From CAYUNA01 sp047629355 (GTDB lineage Bacteria > Bacteroidota > Bacteroidia > Chitinophagales > Saprospiraceae), in the NCBI GenBank assembly GCA_047629355.1, contig JBLHWU010000145.1:1-17147 (forward strand): a DNA stretch of 17,147 nucleotides, in the 5' to 3' direction. This document shows positions 1-6,863 of the stretch, piece after piece. The position numbers were made by a program, and so were the translations under genes. The stretch's first letter is position 1. Each line of letters starts with the position of its first letter. Below the pieces are notes generated by a model. It worked only from the letters and a program-made list of their open reading frames with translations, was not told where the DNA came from and searched no databases.

Positions 1-108
1 GATTTTGAATAATTTCACCCTAATTTATCACCAAATCTTATTCTGTTATTTCAAAGAACTTCTTTTTATGTGGGTTTTTAGAGTAGACTCACTTGTAGCT
101 CGACAGAT

Positions 109-1140
109 ATGCACATGAATTACATGAATTACATGGATTACACGAATGATGCTTGTATGTATATGTTTTCAGCAGGACAGGCGACTCGAATGGAAAATTA
201 TGTATCAAGTAGCTTGCAAAACTTAATTAGCAACGGAGCGAATGTATGTGGCGGTGGCAGCGATGGAAATCCAGCAACTTGTACACATGGTATTCAAAAC
301 GGAACGGAAACAGGTGTTGATTGTGGTGGAGCTGCCTGTCAGCCTTGTAAAGTTGACCCAACTTGTGAAGATGGTGTTCAAAACGGACAAGAAACTGGTA
401 TTGATTGTGGTAGACCGGATTGTCAACCTTGTCAAACGGGCAATGATTGCGACGCACCAACGAGTGTATCGGTAAATGTAGCGAGTGAATCTACGGCAAT
501 TGTGACTTTCAATGCAGCACCTGAAGCGTTTGAATTTGAAGTGACTTACCAAGCACAGGGCGGCGGTTCACAAACGGTTACGACAAATGATACTTATGTG
601 ATTTTGGATGGCTTGGCTGGGGAAACGACTTACCAAGTGCAAGTCCGAGCGGTTTGTCAAGATGGAACTTTGCAAGCAGCAACGACACAATTTACAACAC
701 CTGCTGGTACCAGTGGCGACTGTGAATGTGGCGAAGATACCCACATCGGCTTAGCATTGACTTTGGATAATTATCCTGAGGAAACGGAATGGCAGTTGAT
801 TAGCGACAACGGCGAAATCGTAGCACAAGGTGGTGATTATTCAGAAGCTGGCGCAACGATTGAAGAATCAACTTGCTTGGAAGACGGTTGCTATACATTC
901 TATATCACAGATGCTTATGGTGATGGAATCTGCTGTTCTTACGGCGACGGTTCTTTCACAATTGTAGACAGCAATGAAAATGTCTTGGCGAGTGGTAGTG
1001 ATTTTGGAGACTTTGCAACCCTTGATATTTGTGTGGACAGTGGTGAAATTGACATCATTGAATTCCGAAAAGCGGAGAAAGATTTGACGCAAGCACAGAT
1101 TGCAAAGAAGCCACAAACGATGAAGTCTAAAAGCAATTGA
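109..1140 (+). CDS. C-terminal fragment of a secreted M43 (pappalysin-like) metalloprotease, 5'-truncated, probably a pseudogene
   Basis: The first ~30 residues (NYMDYTNDACMYMFSAGQ) match the Met-turn and C-terminal end of M43 metalloprotease domains, but the HExxHxxGH zinc motif that should precede them is absent. Coding similarity appears to continue upstream of the ATG (codons from 82 read SRLTCSSTD) until an in-frame TAG at 79-81. Nothing protease-like is readable in any frame of 1-80, so the 5' part is lost. After the fragment come two Cys repeats of the form GxQNGxETGxDCG..CQPC (residues 58-80 and 86-108), an FN3 domain (about 115-198) and a Cys-rich domain with DAYGDGICCSYGDGSF (about 204-309). 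The tail shows no type IX sorting domain that I can recognise. An intact relative would be an exported peptidase. This piece has no signal peptide and cannot be catalytic. The M43 assignment is by motif recognition. Confidence 0.75.
   Translation: MHMNYMNYMDYTNDACMYMFSAGQATRMENYVSSSLQNLISNGANVCGGGSDGNPATCTHGIQNGTETGVDCGGAACQPCKVDPTCEDGVQNGQETGIDCGRPDCQPCQTGNDCDAPTSVSVNVASESTAIVTFNAAPEAFEFEVTYQAQGGGSQTVTTNDTYVILDGLAGETTYQVQVRAVCQDGTLQAATTQFTTPAGTSGDCECGEDTHIGLALTLDNYPEETEWQLISDNGEIVAQGGDYSEAGATIEESTCLEDGCYTFYITDAYGDGICCSYGDGSFTIVDSNENVLASGSDFGDFATLDICVDSGEIDIIEFRKAEKDLTQAQIAKKPQTMKSKSN
115..141 (+). repeat. 9-bp tandem repeat inside the Met-turn coding sequence
   Basis: ATGAATTAC occurs twice in direct succession (115-123, 124-132) and is followed by ATGGATTAC (133-141). 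The encoded protein reads MNYMNYMDY where the family normally has one MNYMDY. This looks like an in-frame 9-bp slippage duplication in a decaying gene. Confidence 0.7.
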
Positions 1141-1210
1141 TGGCTTCATCAATGAAGAGCTAATCTTGAATTGATGGCAATTTCTCGTTCTTAATTAATT
1201 ACTTACTAAC

Positions 1211-1464
1211 CTGAAAACTCAACAGATTTTAAAATAGTTGATTTTTCATACAAATGACCCAATTTAACTCAACATGGAGTGGTAAATTATAACAAAAAGT
1301 TGCTAAAAAATTAAGAAACGAGAAAATCGCAAAATTTTCGAGCTTCAAAAAACATAATACGCACTGCCTGCGGTAGCGCGGGTGAAATTATTGAGGGATA
1401 AAAGTGATTAATACCTAACTTTATTTGGCAAAAGGTCAAAGTGAAAAATCTGTTGAGTTTTCAG
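1211..1464. mobile_element. MITE-like element with 20-bp perfect terminal inverted repeats enclosing a triple-hairpin core (copy 1, reversed)
   Basis: CTGAAAACTCAACAGATTTT at 1211-1230 is exactly complementary to 1445-1464, giving a 254-bp element with no ORF. Inside, in reverse orientation relative to most copies, are H3 (1315-1346), H2 (about 1361-1381, GCACTGCCTGCGGTAGCGC) and a decayed H1 (from 1391, TTGAGGGATAAAAGTG, whose partner arm is no longer recognisable). No clear target-site duplication was found. With the terminator at 1555-1598 it accounts for most of the 500-bp gap between the protease fragment and the next gene; I see nothing in 1141-1210. Confidence 0.7.
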
Positions 1465-1554
1465 TGTCTAAAAATTTTATCCGATTAATTGCTACGTGTT
1501 ACTTAATTCTCATGCCTAACCCATTTAATATAAATTTTTGATTTGCTTTTTTAG

Positions 1555-1598
1555 GTAAGACCTGAGTCAATAACGTTTGATTTGAGTCTTACTTTTTT
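1555..1598 (+). terminator. Rho-independent terminator candidate
   Basis: GTAAGAC (1555-1561) pairs with GTCTTAC (1586-1592), and six T follow. It would stop transcription from the left, that is from the protease fragment, before the gene at 1648. The stem is short (7 bp) with some extra pairing inside. Confidence 0.5.
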
Positions 1599-1647
1599 GC
1601 ATTTTCCCAAATAAAATACCAACTTGCATCCAAAATCACAACCATCA

Positions 1648-2001
1648 ATGTATAAAAATTTTGAATTAACCTCTTTAGCCGCTTTTTTCGACGACGACCA
1701 ATTGGTCGTTCATGAGTATTTGGAAGTTGTCGTAGACGATTGGTTTGGTTTAAAACAGGAATTAGAAATAGCAATTGAAAATAAGAATTCCAAAGAATAT
1801 CGCAGTATTGTTAACCGAATGTTGGCACCTATGCGTTTATTGAAAATGGCAGAGTTGCAAAATCTGTTGAACAATGGGAATGCTAGAATAGATTTATCTG
1901 ATGCCCCCGAAAATCAAATTTATTTCAGAGCCCTTTTGGATAAGGTAGCTGATTTTTTAGAAGAATTAACAGAATCGCTTCCAGCCATAAAAAGTGCTTG
2001 A
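1648..2001 (+). CDS. Small helical protein resembling an Hpt domain without its phospho-accepting His
   Basis: The 117-residue protein starts MYKNFELTSLAAFFDD. The open frame can be read from a TTG at 1624, but the ATG at 1648 is preferred because the protein-like sequence starts there. The pattern FDDDQLVVHEYLEVVVDDW, then LEIAIENKN, then IVNRMLAPMRLLKMAELQNLL follows the helix layout of histidine phosphotransfer (Hpt) domains. At the place where Hpt has H-x-[KR]-G, this protein has N-R-M-L-A, so it should not accept a phosphate. It has no signal peptide or membrane segment, so it is probably cytoplasmic. No histidine kinase or response regulator lies next to it. Alternatively it is an unrelated helical-bundle protein; the Hpt link is by pattern only. 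Confidence 0.55.
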   Translation: MYKNFELTSLAAFFDDDQLVVHEYLEVVVDDWFGLKQELEIAIENKNSKEYRSIVNRMLAPMRLLKMAELQNLLNNGNARIDLSDAPENQIYFRALLDKVADFLEELTESLPAIKSA

Positions 2002-2073
2002 TTTTTGCGAGTTTTCTTCCCTACTCTCTAAATATCGTTTAACAAAAGTTTATTTGAATTTAAACAAGAGAAG

Positions 2074-2160
2074 TTTGAGGATGAAAAATGATTTTGTAAA
2101 AATCATTTTTCATCCTCAAAAATCCTACGCGTGCTGCCGCAGCCAGCAGGCAGTTGTTTT
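2074..2160 (+). repeat. Triple-hairpin repeat, copy 2 (H1 perfect, H2/H3 degenerate)
   Basis: H1 (2074-2120) has two exactly complementary 22-nt arms starting TTTGAGGATGAAAAATG around a 3-nt loop (GTA). It is followed by a worn H2 (GTGCTGCCGCAGCCAGCAGGC). Downstream, TTGGAGC...ATTCTCCAGAT (about 2163-2195) may be a remnant of H3. The copy lies between the Hpt-like gene and lpxD. Confidence 0.7.
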
Positions 2161-2251
2161 TATTGGAGCAAAAAGATTTGTAATATTCTCCAGATAGAGA
2201 AGTCAAAAAAAACTTTTTTACAGTTACTAAGGAGAAGCTTAACTTCTTTTT

Positions 2252-2259
2252 TACCTTTG
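2252..2259 (+). promoter_or_regulatory. Bacteroidota -7 box of the lpxD promoter (short or leaderless transcript)
   Basis: TACCTTTG matches the Bacteroidota sigma consensus TAnnTTTG. Only five bases separate it from the lpxD ATG at 2265, so transcription should begin at or within a few bases of the start codon. A small inverted repeat, GAAGCTTAACTTC, lies just upstream at about 2234-2246. No convincing -33 box was identified. Confidence 0.55.
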
Positions 2260-2264
2260 CGCCC

Positions 2265-3305
2265 ATGCAGATTACGGCACATGAAATAGCACACATTTTA
2301 AACGGGACTTTAGAAGGGAATTCAGCAGTCACCGTTTCTCAACCAAGTAAAATTGAAGAAGGAGGGAAGGGTACACTCACCTTTTTAGCCAATCCAAAAT
2401 ATGAGCAGTACGCGTATGCTACTGAGGTGTCTATTTTATTAGTGAACGAGGGTTTTAAAGCCAGTCAACCTGTTTTAGCAGAAGCTATTATTCGAGTAAA
2501 AGATGTGTATGCAGCAGTTGCGAAATTATTGCAATTGTTCGAAAATCAGTTAGTTGATAAGAGAGAGGTTTCCAGTCAAGCTTTTGTTGACAGCACTGTT
2601 GAGGTTGGTAAAAACGTTTCTGTTGGTACATTTTCTGTTATTGAAAAAGAGGCTAAAATTGGTGCAAATTCTATAATCTTTCCACAAGTTTATATTGGTA
2701 AAAATGCTCAGATTGGTAAAAATGTCATTCTTTATCCTGGCGTGAAAATTCATCACAATTGTGTGATTGGAGACAATTGTATTCTACATTCAAATGTAGT
2801 CATTGGTGGTGATGGATTTGGTTTCGCACCAGAAAAAGACGGTACTTACACCAAAATTCCGCAGATTGGAAACGTTATTTTAGAAAATGATGTAGAAATT
2901 GGCGCAAATACGACAATTGACCGAGCAACGATGGGTTCAACTCTTGTAAAGCAAGGGACAAAGATTGATAATTTGGTAATGATTGCGCACAATGTAGAGA
3001 TTGGAAAAAATACTGTAATTGCTGCCCAGGCGGGTTTTGCAGGTAGCGGAAAAATTGGCGACAATTGCCGAATCGGTGGTCAAGCAGGTTTCGTTGGACA
3101 CATTACAGTAGCCAACGGTGCACAAGTGCAAGCGCAGAGTGGAGTAGCATCGCCGATTAAAAAAGAAAATACAGCAGTTTACGGCTCGCCGGCTTTAGAT
3201 TATAAAAATTACTTGAAATCGTACGCGGTTTTTAAACAATTGCCAGAATTGGTGAAGCGGATAAATGAACTGGAAAAAAAATTAGCAATGAACAATGAAC
3301 AATGA
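2265..3305 (+). CDS. lpxD: UDP-3-O-acylglucosamine N-acyltransferase (LpxD)
   Basis: LpxD adds the second (N-linked) hydroxyacyl chain to UDP-3-O-acyl-glucosamine, the third step of lipid A synthesis, in the cytoplasm. The 346-residue length is normal. Residues 1-100 form the uridine-binding N-terminal domain (GTLTFLANPKYEQY at about 36-49). Residues 105-295 are a left-handed beta helix of hexapeptide repeats (IGKNAQIGKNVILYPGV and similar). The expected catalytic His is in VMIAHNVEIG (H242). GGDGFGFAP (181-189) and IDRATMGST (218-226) are further conserved blocks. A C-terminal helix (about 312-346) is typical of the trimeric enzyme. It is the first gene of the lpxD / lpxC-fabZ / lpxA run, 48 bp before lpxC-fabZ. 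The ATG follows directly on a TAnnTTTG box. Confidence 0.97.
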   Translation: MQITAHEIAHILNGTLEGNSAVTVSQPSKIEEGGKGTLTFLANPKYEQYAYATEVSILLVNEGFKASQPVLAEAIIRVKDVYAAVAKLLQLFENQLVDKREVSSQAFVDSTVEVGKNVSVGTFSVIEKEAKIGANSIIFPQVYIGKNAQIGKNVILYPGVKIHHNCVIGDNCILHSNVVIGGDGFGFAPEKDGTYTKIPQIGNVILENDVEIGANTTIDRATMGSTLVKQGTKIDNLVMIAHNVEIGKNTVIAAQAGFAGSGKIGDNCRIGGQAGFVGHITVANGAQVQAQSGVASPIKKENTAVYGSPALDYKNYLKSYAVFKQLPELVKRINELEKKLAMNNEQ

Positions 3306-3330
3306 ACAATCGAAATCAGCATTGCTAATT
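3280..3330 (+). repeat. Inverted repeat spanning the lpxD stop codon
   Basis: AATTAGCAATG (3280-3290) is complementary to CATTGCTAATT (3320-3330). The loop holds short tandem copies of AACAATG and the lpxD TGA stop at 3303-3305. No T run follows the stem; the next sequence is GCTAATTAAAAAGTAC, so it does not look like an ordinary terminator. It could tune translation or processing between lpxD and lpxC-fabZ. Confidence 0.45.
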
Positions 3331-3353
3331 GCTAATTAAAAAGTACAAGCCTT

Positions 3354-4742
3354 ATGAATCAGATTACTATCAAAAAAGCCGTTAGTGTAGAAGGTGTCGG
3401 TCTGCATACGGGCAAGTCGGTGAAATTGACATTTCACCCTGCGCCAGTCAATCATGGGTACAAATTTCAGCGGATTGACTTGGAAGACAAACCAATCATT
3501 CGCGCCGAAGTGGGTAGCGTGACTTCAACTTTACGAGGCACGACAATTGCCAAGGGCGAGGCTTGCGTGAATACCATAGAACACGCACTATCAGCGATTT
3601 ATGGCTTAGGAATTGACAATGTACTGATAGAAATCGACGGACCAGAAGTACCGATTATGGATGGAAGTGCCGCGCCGTTTGTAGCAGCTTTGCAAGAAGC
3701 AGGAAGGGAAGAACAAGAATCGGAACGAGATTATTTTATCGTGACGGAGCCGATTTCGATGGTAGATGAAGAGACAGGGACGGAGTTATTGGCATTGCCG
3801 AGTGATGATTTTCAGGTGACGACGATGATTGATTTCAATTCGGAAGTTTTGGGGCAGCAATACGCGTCTTTGCACAATCTGGAAGACTATGCGAAAGACA
3901 TTGCCTGCTGTCGAACCTTTGTATTTTTGCACGAATTAGATTATTTATTTGAGCAAAATTTAATCAAAGGCGGCGATTTGGACAATGCACTCGTTATTGT
4001 TGACAGATTGATGAATCAAGACGAATTGGATGCTTTGGCCAAGAAGTTGAACAAGCCAAGTGTCAAAGTGCAAAAGGAAGGAATCTTGAATACGACTGAT
4101 TTGCACTTTAGAAATGAACCGGCTCGTCATAAATTGCTGGATGTAATTGGTGATTTAGCTTTGGTTGGCAAACCAATTAAAGGAAAAATCGTAGCGACAA
4201 AGCCGGGACATAAAGCGAATGTTGATTTTGCTAAAATCTTGCGAACGCATTATAATAAGCAGCGAAAACTCAAGGGCAAACCAAAGTATGACCCGAGTGT
4301 TGAGCCACTTTTTGACACCATGCAAATTGCGAAATGGCTGCCTCACCGCTACCCATTTTTGTTGGTGGACAAGATTATTGAAATGTCGGATAAACATGTT
4401 GTCGGGGTGAAGAATATCACTTTTAATGAACAGCTTTTTCAGGGGCATTTTCCAGGAAATCCAGTGTTTCCAGGTGTTTTGCAAATAGAAGCGATGGCAC
4501 AGGCAGGGGGTATTTTGGCATTGTCAAAACAAGAAGACCCAAGCAATTGGGATACTTATTTTATCAAAATTGATAATACCAAATTTAAAAATAAAGTAGT
4601 TCCAGGCGATACTTTACTGTTGAAACTAGAATTAATGGGACCAATTCGTCGCGGGATTGTACAAATGTATGGAACGGCGTATGTCGGTGATAAAATTGCC
4701 TCTGAGGGGGAATTGACGGCTCAAATTGTCAAGAGAACGTAG
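3354..4742 (+). CDS. lpxC-fabZ: Bifunctional UDP-3-O-acyl-N-acetylglucosamine deacetylase / 3-hydroxyacyl-ACP dehydratase (LpxC-FabZ fusion)
   Basis: The 462-residue fusion is characteristic of Bacteroidota. The N-terminal LpxC part (about 1-305) is the Zn-dependent deacetylase, the committed step of lipid A synthesis. Its Zn ligands appear as H77 (in NTIEHALSAI), H259 and D263 (in ARHKLLDVIGD), with general base E76 and the catalytic His of KPGHKANVDF (H286). The C-terminal FabZ part (about 318-462) dehydrates 3-hydroxyacyl-ACP in fatty-acid synthesis. It shows LPHRYPFLLVD, the active-site His of GHFPGNPVFPGVLQIE (H365) and Glu in IEAMAQ (E379). All key residues of both halves are present. 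Joining the two links lipid A commitment to use of the shared hydroxyacyl-ACP pool (inference). It lies 48 bp after lpxD. Confidence 0.97.
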   Translation: MNQITIKKAVSVEGVGLHTGKSVKLTFHPAPVNHGYKFQRIDLEDKPIIRAEVGSVTSTLRGTTIAKGEACVNTIEHALSAIYGLGIDNVLIEIDGPEVPIMDGSAAPFVAALQEAGREEQESERDYFIVTEPISMVDEETGTELLALPSDDFQVTTMIDFNSEVLGQQYASLHNLEDYAKDIACCRTFVFLHELDYLFEQNLIKGGDLDNALVIVDRLMNQDELDALAKKLNKPSVKVQKEGILNTTDLHFRNEPARHKLLDVIGDLALVGKPIKGKIVATKPGHKANVDFAKILRTHYNKQRKLKGKPKYDPSVEPLFDTMQIAKWLPHRYPFLLVDKIIEMSDKHVVGVKNITFNEQLFQGHFPGNPVFPGVLQIEAMAQAGGILALSKQEDPSNWDTYFIKIDNTKFKNKVVPGDTLLLKLELMGPIRRGIVQMYGTAYVGDKIASEGELTAQIVKRT

Positions 4743-4791
4743 TTTAATTAGATTTCGATTTCTGTAGCTTAAATAGAAGTAAACTATTTAT

Positions 4792-4799
4792 TAAATTTG
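4792..4799 (+). promoter_or_regulatory. Bacteroidota -7 promoter box upstream of lpxA
   Basis: TAAATTTG fits TAnnTTTG. A transcript would begin near 4805 and run into the terminator-like hairpin at 4869-4918 before reaching lpxA at 5029. No clear -33 element was found. Confidence 0.4.
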
Positions 4800-4868
4800 C
4801 AATATTTGTGAAAAGGAATAATATATTTAGAAATTAGCACAATAACAAAGCAGTTTTTTCTTTTAAAG

Positions 4869-4918
4869 AACCTAAATAAGTGAGCATAACTGCTTATTTG
4901 AGACTTTTAGGTTTTTTT
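4869..4918 (+). terminator. Rho-independent terminator or attenuator between lpxC-fabZ and lpxA
   Basis: AACCTAAA (4869-4876) pairs with TTTAGGTT (4906-4913), the inner AATAAG / CTTATT can also pair, and a T run follows directly. It would end lpxD-lpxC-fabZ transcription. Because a promoter-like box lies upstream at 4792, it could also attenuate an lpxA transcript or define a small RNA of about 110 nt. Confidence 0.6.
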
Positions 4919-5028
4919 AAAAGGAAAAAGGATGAGTTAGGATGCGTAAGTTATTATTTTTCAAGTCCCCAAAAAGGCTTATTTAAATTTTTTCATTGAA
5001 GAAGAGAACAGACACCAATACTTTTAAA

Positions 5029-5958
5029 ATGAATTTGACCGAACAACCCAATATTATGAATGAGAGTGGATTACGGTTTATCCATCCGAATGCGAAAATC
5101 GGTAACAATGTGACGATTCAACCTTTCACGACGATTGGCGAAGATGTAGTTATCGGCAACGATGTCTGGATTGGTTCGAATGTGTCAATTATGAATGGCT
5201 CGCGCATTGGCAACGGCTGTAAAATATTTCCGGGTGCAGTCATTGGTGCGGTACCTCAGGACCTGAAATTTAATGGCGAATACTCGACGGTAGAGTTGGG
5301 CGAAAGTGTGATTGTACGAGAATATTGTACGCTGAACCGAGGAACAAAAGCAAGCGATACCACGAAAATTGGTGATCATAGTTTGTTGATGGCTTATGTG
5401 CACATTGCGCATGATTGCCAAGTCGGAGAGCGTTGTATATTGGCAAATAACGTGACTTTAGCGGGGCATATTGATGTGGGAGATTTTGCAATTTTGGGGG
5501 GCTTGGTAGCCGTTCATCAGTTTGTGAAAATTGGGGAGAGTGCATTTATCGGTGGTGGTTCGTTGGTTAGAAAAGATGTTCCGCCGTTTGTAAAAGCAGC
5601 GCGAGAACCTTTGTCTTACGCTGGTGTCAACTCTGTTGGGTTGAAACGGCGCGGTTTTACAACAGCTCAAATCCACGAAATTCAAGATATTTATCGACAC
5701 TTATTTGTCAAAGGCTATAACGTCAGTCAGGCGGTAGAAATCATCGAAGCGACTTTGAATGTGACGCCTGAGCGGGATTTAATTTTAGAATTTATCAAAG
5801 CGGCAGACCGAGGCATTATGCGTGGTTTTCGCCATTTGAATGGAAAAAAAAATACTAAATCCAACGGTGAAGCTAGTAAAAGCATCACTTCTTCTGATGC
5901 CTTGGATGCGGAAAATGATGGATTGACGAAAAAAGTTAAAGGATGGTTGGGACTTTAA
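5029..5958 (+). CDS. lpxA: Acyl-ACP--UDP-N-acetylglucosamine O-acyltransferase (LpxA)
   Basis: LpxA catalyses the first step of lipid A synthesis, moving a hydroxyacyl chain from ACP to UDP-GlcNAc in the cytoplasm. Residues about 17-190 are hexapeptide repeats (IHPNAKIGNNVTI and so on). Conserved blocks are VPQDLKFNGE (75-84), YVHIAHDCQVG (catalytic His H128), LAGH (H147) and AVHQFVKIG (H163). GVNSVGLKRRGF (199-210) begins the C-terminal helical domain. At 309 residues it is longer than usual (about 255-265) because of a Ser/Lys/Asp-rich C-terminal tail from about 271 and a short N-terminal lead. The frame also opens at a TTG at 4996, and an ATG at 5056 (MNESGLRF) would give a start closer to family length; 5029 is a compromise. 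It is separated from lpxC-fabZ by 286 bp with a terminator. Confidence 0.95.
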   Translation: MNLTEQPNIMNESGLRFIHPNAKIGNNVTIQPFTTIGEDVVIGNDVWIGSNVSIMNGSRIGNGCKIFPGAVIGAVPQDLKFNGEYSTVELGESVIVREYCTLNRGTKASDTTKIGDHSLLMAYVHIAHDCQVGERCILANNVTLAGHIDVGDFAILGGLVAVHQFVKIGESAFIGGGSLVRKDVPPFVKAAREPLSYAGVNSVGLKRRGFTTAQIHEIQDIYRHLFVKGYNVSQAVEIIEATLNVTPERDLILEFIKAADRGIMRGFRHLNGKKNTKSNGEASKSITSSDALDAENDGLTKKVKGWLGL

Positions 5959-6042
5959 TTGGTTTATTAATTATTGCTTGACTGGTCTAATGGAATAAAT
6001 AAGTCATTTTACAGAATCTTCCGTGCGCCGAAAAAGAACTAT

Positions 6043-6660
6043 ATGACAATTTCCTTGGAAAACGTTTCGAAGCGTTATCGTTTTGAATGGATTTTAAAAA
6101 AAATTGATTATCAATTTTCGAAAGGAAATGCCTACGCCATAACTGGACCGAATGGGTCTGGAAAATCTACTTTTCTAAAAATCTTATCTGGGCATCTTAC
6201 GCCGTCGAAAGGAGAAATTCAATATGCGTTCAATAATCAAAAGGTGTCTGTGGACAATGTTTTTAAAAAGTTGAGTTTTGCTGGTCCGTATATTGATTTG
6301 ATTGAAGAATTTACCTTGTGGGAAGCGATTGAATTTCATCAAAAATTTAAACCTGCACTCAATGGGTTGCAACCGCAAGATTTACTTGATATTTTAAAAT
6401 TTCCAAAAGCAAAAAACAAGGATGTTCGGCATTTTTCATCGGGCATGAAACAGCGATTGAAGCTCGCTTTAGCCTTGACTTCTGATACACCACTGTTGTT
6501 TTTGGATGAACCAACTACGAATCTTGACCGGCAAGGAATGGAATGGTATCAAGGTTTGGTGGAACAATTTCGGGGCGACAGATTGACGATTGTGGCGTCG
6601 AATATTGAGGAAGATTTCCATTTTTGTAATGAGCAGATTAGTATTTTGGATTATAAATAA
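6043..6660 (+). CDS. ABC transporter ATP-binding protein with altered Q- and H-loops
   Basis: This single nucleotide-binding domain of 205 residues would power a membrane transporter. It shows Walker A GPNGSGKS (35-42), the signature FSSGMKQR (131-138) and Walker B LLFLDEPTTNLD (151-162). The Q-loop region reads FAGPYIDLIEEFTLWE, without the usual Gln. The H-loop reads VASNIEED, with Asn where the switch His is expected. Both differences look like a subfamily trait rather than decay, since the rest is intact (inference). The open frame extends to a TTG at 5974, but the ATG at 6043 starts the typical MTISLENVSKRY. No permease gene is adjacent, so its partner is unknown. It follows lpxA by 84 bp and may be co-transcribed with it. 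Confidence 0.85.
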   Translation: MTISLENVSKRYRFEWILKKIDYQFSKGNAYAITGPNGSGKSTFLKILSGHLTPSKGEIQYAFNNQKVSVDNVFKKLSFAGPYIDLIEEFTLWEAIEFHQKFKPALNGLQPQDLLDILKFPKAKNKDVRHFSSGMKQRLKLALALTSDTPLLFLDEPTTNLDRQGMEWYQGLVEQFRGDRLTIVASNIEEDFHFCNEQISILDYK

Positions 6661-6673
6661 TTCGATTTTTCGT

Positions 6674-6849
6674 TCAGGTAGCGGACCCGTTAGCTGAATA
6701 ATGACCAAATCTTCAAAATATAATGAAAATTAAGTAAAAGTCGTGTCTGCTACCTAATTTTCGATATAGTTAGTAAATAGGACTTTTCTCAAATATTCAA
6801 GATGATTTTATAAAATAGAGCTATAGGAATTAACGTGTCCGCTACCTGA
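6674..6849. mobile_element. MITE-like element, TIR TCAGGTAGCGGAC
   Basis: 6674-6692 (TCAGGTAGCGGACCCGTTA) is complementary to 6831-6849 with one mismatch, giving a 176-bp element without an ORF. A third, internal version of the same end (CGTGTCTGCTACCT) lies at about 6744-6757. It sits between the convergent ABC gene and the YjbR pseudogene. No target duplication is evident. A related short palindrome occurs at 12099-12131. Confidence 0.65.
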
Positions 6850-6863
6850 GCAGTTACATTTAA

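Noticed and set aside
4996..5028. TTG start for LpxA giving an extra 11 residues
   Set aside because: The extra residues (KKRTDTNTF) match nothing in the family, and ATG codons follow at 5029 and 5056.
5974..6042. TTG start for the ABC ATPase giving 23 extra residues
   Set aside because: ABC domains of this type begin at MTISLENVSKRY; the extra segment has no family character.
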